From NCBI RefSeq assembly GCF_026196735.1, contig NZ_JAPHUF010000003.1:1-64000 (forward strand): a DNA stretch of 64,000 nt. The letters are read 5' to 3'. Under the pieces are notes generated by a model. The model saw only the letters and a list, made by a program, of their open reading frames with translations. It ran no database searches and was not told where the DNA came from. Source of the DNA: Sulfurimonas sp. (GTDB taxonomy: Bacteria > Campylobacterota > Campylobacteria > Campylobacterales > Sulfurimonadaceae). Each line of letters opens with the position of its first letter. Within the stretch, counting starts at the first letter, position 1. The position numbers and the translations under genes are program-made. Below are positions 60,542-64,000 of this stretch, one piece after another.

Positions 60542-61297
60542 ATGAGTATTTTCACAAGTTCCAAAGAGAGAATAGTAACAGGGCTGGTTCTTGTAGCAGC
60601 GGTGCTTTTTATTGGTTTGATAGACAACTTTTTTCTTATGTGGTTGTTTCTTGGTTTAATATATATTTTAGCCTTTCTTGAAGCACAAAAGCTTTTTGGT
60701 ATAAAGAATGATACTCTTGTATTTTTTGCAGGCGGTGTTTGGCTTTTAGCTGCTTTTTATCCTTATGGTGATGACTTGTTTGTTTTAGCAGGTGTGGCTT
60801 ATGGGGCTGCTGTTGCATACAACAGAGAAATCACTTGGAAAAACTTTCTTCCATTTATCTATCCTACCGCAGGTATGCTTTTTATCTTTACGATGTACCA
60901 AGAGTATGGCGTAATGAGTCTTTTATGGCTTTTAGTTGTTGTAGCACTAACTGATGTCGGGGCTTACGCAGTTGGCAAAAGCATAGGTAAAACACCTTTT
61001 AGTGAAACAAGCCCAAACAAGACTATGGAAGGTGTTGCCGGCGGGATATCTATTGCAACACTTGGCGGTATGTTTGTCGGACTTGGCGTAGTAGATTTAG
61101 GTGTAGCTCTTGTTATATCATTTATGGTCGCAGCAAGTTCTATATTTGGTGATTTGTTTGAGAGTTCATTAAAAAGAAGTGCTGATGTAAAAGATAGTGG
61201 GAATCTGCTTCCGGGGCACGGCGGTGTTCTTGACAGAATTGACGGCTATCTTTTTGGCGCTATTGTAATGCTTGTTCTTCTTAGAGGGTTAGTATAA
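60542..61297 (+). CDS. cdsA: Phosphatidate cytidylyltransferase CdsA
   Basis: A 251-residue integral membrane enzyme that makes CDP-diacylglycerol for phospholipid synthesis. The CDP-alcohol-type signature SFMVAASSIFGDLFESSLKRSADVKDSGNLLPGHGGVLDRIDG is present in the C-terminal half, with about six to eight membrane helices before it. The ATG at 60542 is preferred to the one at 60515, because AAGG precedes it and the conserved sequence starts there. It is followed directly by dxr. Confidence 0.95.
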   Translation: MSIFTSSKERIVTGLVLVAAVLFIGLIDNFFLMWLFLGLIYILAFLEAQKLFGIKNDTLVFFAGGVWLLAAFYPYGDDLFVLAGVAYGAAVAYNREITWKNFLPFIYPTAGMLFIFTMYQEYGVMSLLWLLVVVALTDVGAYAVGKSIGKTPFSETSPNKTMEGVAGGISIATLGGMFVGLGVVDLGVALVISFMVAASSIFGDLFESSLKRSADVKDSGNLLPGHGGVLDRIDGYLFGAIVMLVLLRGLV

Positions 61298-62371
61298 TTG
61301 ATAATATTAGGCTGTACCGGTTCAATAGGTGTAAATACACTCGAAGTTGCTAAAAAGTTCAACATTAATATTGAAGTTTTAGTTGCTGGAAATAACATTG
61401 AACTCCTGAACAAACAGATTTTAGAACATAAGCCAAAGGTTGTTGTTGTAGCCAAGAGTGATGATATCTCTCGTGTTAATCATAACAATGTTTTTCATGG
61501 TGAAGAGTCAATATTAAAAGTCATTGAAGACTCATCAAGCGACTTAGTTGTAAATGCTCTTGTTGGATTTTTAGGGCTTCGTCCTACGCTCACTTCCATT
61601 GCTTGCGGAAAAAAAGTGGCTCTTGCAAATAAAGAATCACTTGTTGCTTGTGGTAGTTTCATGGATATCACTAAAATCCAACCAATTGACTCTGAACACT
61701 TTGGTCTTTGGTACCTTATGCAGGACAGACCTGTTGAGAAGATGATTATTACTGCCAGCGGTGGAGCATTTCGTGATTGGGAAGTCTCAAGATTAGCTAC
61801 TGCAACACTTGCAGATACCCAAAAACATCCAAATTGGTCTATGGGACAAAAAATCACTATAGATTCGGCTACTATGGTCAACAAGATGTTTGAACTTTTA
61901 GAAGCAAGATGGCTTTTTGGGGAGGGCAAATATGATGCGATTATAGAGACAAAGTCGCTTATTCACGCCCTTATAGATTTCAAAGACGGCTCGACTACCG
62001 CACACTTTGCAAATGTAAGTATGCAACTCCCTATAGCCTTTGCGCTTGATGCCAAGATGCAAGAAAATATACTCTCACATGTCGATTTATTAAAAGTCGG
62101 TTCACTTGAATTTCGTGAGATAACTACAGACAGATATCCTATTTGGCAAATAAAAGAAGAACTTCTTAAAAATCCAGCTCGCGGCGCAGTTGTAAATGCT
62201 GCAAATGAAGTGGCTATAGAGAAGTTTATAAACAAAAAGATAGGTTTTATGGATATCAGTAAAATCATCATAGATACTTTTGAAAGATTTACCCAGTTAC
62301 CAAAAAGTATTGATGATGTTTTTGCGCTTGACAGAGAAGTTAGAAATTTTGTAAGAGAGAGCAGAAGATAA
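61298..62371 (+). CDS. dxr: 1-deoxy-D-xylulose 5-phosphate reductoisomerase
   Basis: A 357-residue enzyme that converts DXP to MEP in isoprenoid synthesis. The NADPH-binding motif is GCTGSIGVNTLEVA; others are LANKESLV, PIDSEHFGLW, ITASGGAFRDW, HPNWSMGQKITIDSATMVNK and NAANEVAIEKFI. The start is a TTG immediately after the cdsA stop, with no ATG available upstream, so translation is probably coupled to cdsA. Confidence 0.97.
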   Translation: MIILGCTGSIGVNTLEVAKKFNINIEVLVAGNNIELLNKQILEHKPKVVVVAKSDDISRVNHNNVFHGEESILKVIEDSSSDLVVNALVGFLGLRPTLTSIACGKKVALANKESLVACGSFMDITKIQPIDSEHFGLWYLMQDRPVEKMIITASGGAFRDWEVSRLATATLADTQKHPNWSMGQKITIDSATMVNKMFELLEARWLFGEGKYDAIIETKSLIHALIDFKDGSTTAHFANVSMQLPIAFALDAKMQENILSHVDLLKVGSLEFREITTDRYPIWQIKEELLKNPARGAVVNAANEVAIEKFINKKIGFMDISKIIIDTFERFTQLPKSIDDVFALDREVRNFVRESRR

Positions 62372-62372
62372 T

Positions 62373-63395
62373 ATGATTAATTGGATTATAGATAAGATAA
62401 TTGTCCTGCTTTCAATTTGTACGCCAAAAATGATAATTATTTTTTTTACTATCCTTGCTCTAATTGGATCTATACCTTTGGTTTACTTGTTCAGTGTACT
62501 TTTTGGTGTCGAGTACACAAACTTTTTATTTTCTATTTCTATACTTTTACCGCTTATATTAACTCCATTAACTATCGCAGTTATAATCAGACTTACAAAA
62601 CATTTAAAATATATTAAAATATATCTACAAGATGAGATAGAAAAAAATAAGAAAAAAGATATTATGCTTTTTGAGCAGGCTCGCTTTGCTTTAATGGGTG
62701 AGATGATGGCAAATATTTCTCATCAGTGGAAGCAGCCATTAAATACTATTGGTTTAGCAACTGTAGATGCAAGAATGTCAAAATGTGATGAAACAAACTT
62801 GGAAAAGAACTTTGATATCATAGAGGATAATATAAGTCATTTGGCGATAACAATCAATGATTTTATGTCATTTTTTGATAAAAGAAACAACCTTGAGATT
62901 AGAAAAATTGATAATATTGTAAAAGAGATAAAAAGTATTATCAATACACATATAGCAAACAAAGATATAGAGTTAGAGATAGATATTCAAGAGAGTGCAA
63001 AAGATGTAAAGTTAGCATCATCCATATCTCAGGTAATACTAAACATATTAAATAATTCAATAGATGCTTTTAATGAAGAAATTAAAAATAAAAAAATAAG
63101 TTTGATATTTAGAGTAAAAGATTATGCACTAGAAATCGTATGTATAGACAATGCAAAAGGGATAGAAGCAGAGATAGAAGATAAAATCTTTGACCCATAC
63201 TTTACTACTAAAGATAAATCGCAAGGAACCGGAATAGGACTCTACATGTCAAAGCAGATAGTTCAAAAATTATTTTCCGGGACTATTGAAGTAAACTCCC
63301 AAATTGATACTAAAAAAGAATGCAAAAATAAGACTTGTTTTTACATCACTCTGCCGTTTTCTGATCAATGTGTTTTAAAAGAATCTGAAAAATGA
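62373..63395 (+). CDS. Membrane sensor histidine kinase
   Basis: A 340-residue histidine kinase with two N-terminal membrane helices (residues about 20-40 and 50-72), the H-box MANISHQWKQPLNTIG, the N-box ILNNSIDAF, and GIGLYMSKQI. It is of the same HQWKQPL subtype as the kinase at 16675. There is no periplasmic sensor domain and no receiver nearby. It overlaps the downstream adenine methylase gene by 4 nt. Confidence 0.9.
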   Translation: MINWIIDKIIVLLSICTPKMIIIFFTILALIGSIPLVYLFSVLFGVEYTNFLFSISILLPLILTPLTIAVIIRLTKHLKYIKIYLQDEIEKNKKKDIMLFEQARFALMGEMMANISHQWKQPLNTIGLATVDARMSKCDETNLEKNFDIIEDNISHLAITINDFMSFFDKRNNLEIRKIDNIVKEIKSIINTHIANKDIELEIDIQESAKDVKLASSISQVILNILNNSIDAFNEEIKNKKISLIFRVKDYALEIVCIDNAKGIEAEIEDKIFDPYFTTKDKSQGTGIGLYMSKQIVQKLFSGTIEVNSQIDTKKECKNKTCFYITLPFSDQCVLKESEK

Positions 63396-64000
63396 ACTAT
63401 ATAGGTTCAAAGTTTAGACTCTCTTCTTGGATAAAAGATGAGGTAATAAAAGTAGTCGGTCAAGATTTGTCACAAAAAGTCTTTTGTGATATGTTTGCCG
63501 GAACCGGAATAGTAGGGCGAACATTTAAAAAAGATGTAAAAAAAGTCATCTCTAATGACTTGGAACACTATAGCTTTGTACTCAACAAAAATTACATACA
63601 AAACCATGAAGAGATAGAAGATAAAGTTAAGTATATAAATGAGCTAAATAACCTGCCTTTGGTTGAAGATGGCTTTATATACCAAAACTACTGTTTAGGC
63701 AGCGGAAGCAATAGACAGTACTTTAGTGATTATAATGGTAAAAAGATAGACACAATCAGAAGAAAAATTGCAGAGTGGAGTGAGACTAAAAAGATAAGCA
63801 GTAACTTATACTATTTTTTACTTAGCTCACTTTTGGAGAGTGCTGACAAAGTCGCAAATACAGCTTCTGTATATGAGGCATTTTTAAAAACAATAAAAAA
63901 ACCTGCTTTAAAAGAGTTGGAGCTGCTTCCTGCAAACTTCATCTTAAACAAAAACTCCCATCAAGTCTTTAATGAAGATTCCAATGAGTTGATTAGAAAA
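63392..64000 (+). CDS. D12-class N6-adenine DNA methyltransferase (partial, cut by window end)
   Basis: The first 203 residues of a DNA adenine methylase. It begins MNYIGSKFRLSSWIK, the usual D12-class start, and has the SAM motif FCDMFAGTGIVGRTF. The catalytic DPPY motif should lie beyond the window. It starts by overlap with the kinase stop (ATGA). It could be an orphan methylase or part of an R-M system continuing to the right. Confidence 0.85.
   Translation, partial: MNYIGSKFRLSSWIKDEVIKVVGQDLSQKVFCDMFAGTGIVGRTFKKDVKKVISNDLEHYSFVLNKNYIQNHEEIEDKVKYINELNNLPLVEDGFIYQNYCLGSGSNRQYFSDYNGKKIDTIRRKIAEWSETKKISSNLYYFLLSSLLESADKVANTASVYEAFLKTIKKPALKELELLPANFILNKNSHQVFNEDSNELIRK

Overview
The window looks like chromosome from a Campylobacterota (Epsilonproteobacteria) bacterium, most likely Sulfurimonas or a close relative. 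The supports are low G+C, the order fliK-flgD-flgE with a second longer flgE, two sigma-54 promoters in front of the flagellar genes, two HQWKQPL-type histidine kinases, a TIGR00303-type CobT and a CetA/CetB-like taxis pair. This placement is inferred from gene content; no 16S or marker comparison was possible. No rRNA, transposase, integrase or CRISPR array was seen. One tRNA-Ser(GGA) is present.

Layout. 1-7.6 kb: dnaG, a degenerate helicase-C-only protein, a type II restriction-modification pair, rhlE, a PP-loop/NFACT-R protein and a small GGDEF-like protein. 7.6-14.1 kb: flagellar hook genes (fliK, flgD, flgE paralogue, flgE) under two sigma-54 promoters. 14.1-21.9 kb: purT, a 2-hydroxyacid dehydrogenase, a YqaA-like membrane protein without a normal start codon, a kinase, an unusual two-subunit fumarate reductase/succinate dehydrogenase-like enzyme, yajQ, an HTH coiled-coil protein and tRNA-Ser. 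21.9-28 kb (minus strand): lapD-lapG adhesin control, a B12-binding radical SAM protein and a bipartite taxis receptor. 28-38.8 kb: an MFS transporter, two DUF481 outer-membrane proteins, an MscS channel, a zinc-uptake cluster lacking its ATPase, and a large Suv3-like helicase.

38.8-58.6 kb is one long minus-strand block for corrinoid uptake and nucleotide-loop assembly: (small ORF)-btuB-btuF ... btuD-btuC-Cys-rich protein ... cobQ-(diguanylate cyclase)-cobU-cobS-cobC-cobT. It is split by two accessory insertions in the same orientation. The first is a type I R-M operon hsdM-rhuM-hsdS-hsdR, lying between btuF and btuD. The second, between the Cys-rich gene and cobQ, holds an RHH antitoxin with a truncated partner, a RhuM-HNH chimera and a class II Fic protein, and ends in three 41-bp inverted-repeat units. 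This is the most accessory-like part of the window.

58.6-64 kb: an NFACT protein, an unknown acidic protein, then an apparent operon cdsA-dxr-histidine kinase-D12 adenine methylase; the last gene runs off the end. A window-wide pattern is that at least six genes have a -10 box ending only 5-7 nt before ATG and no Shine-Dalgarno sequence, as expected for leaderless mRNAs.
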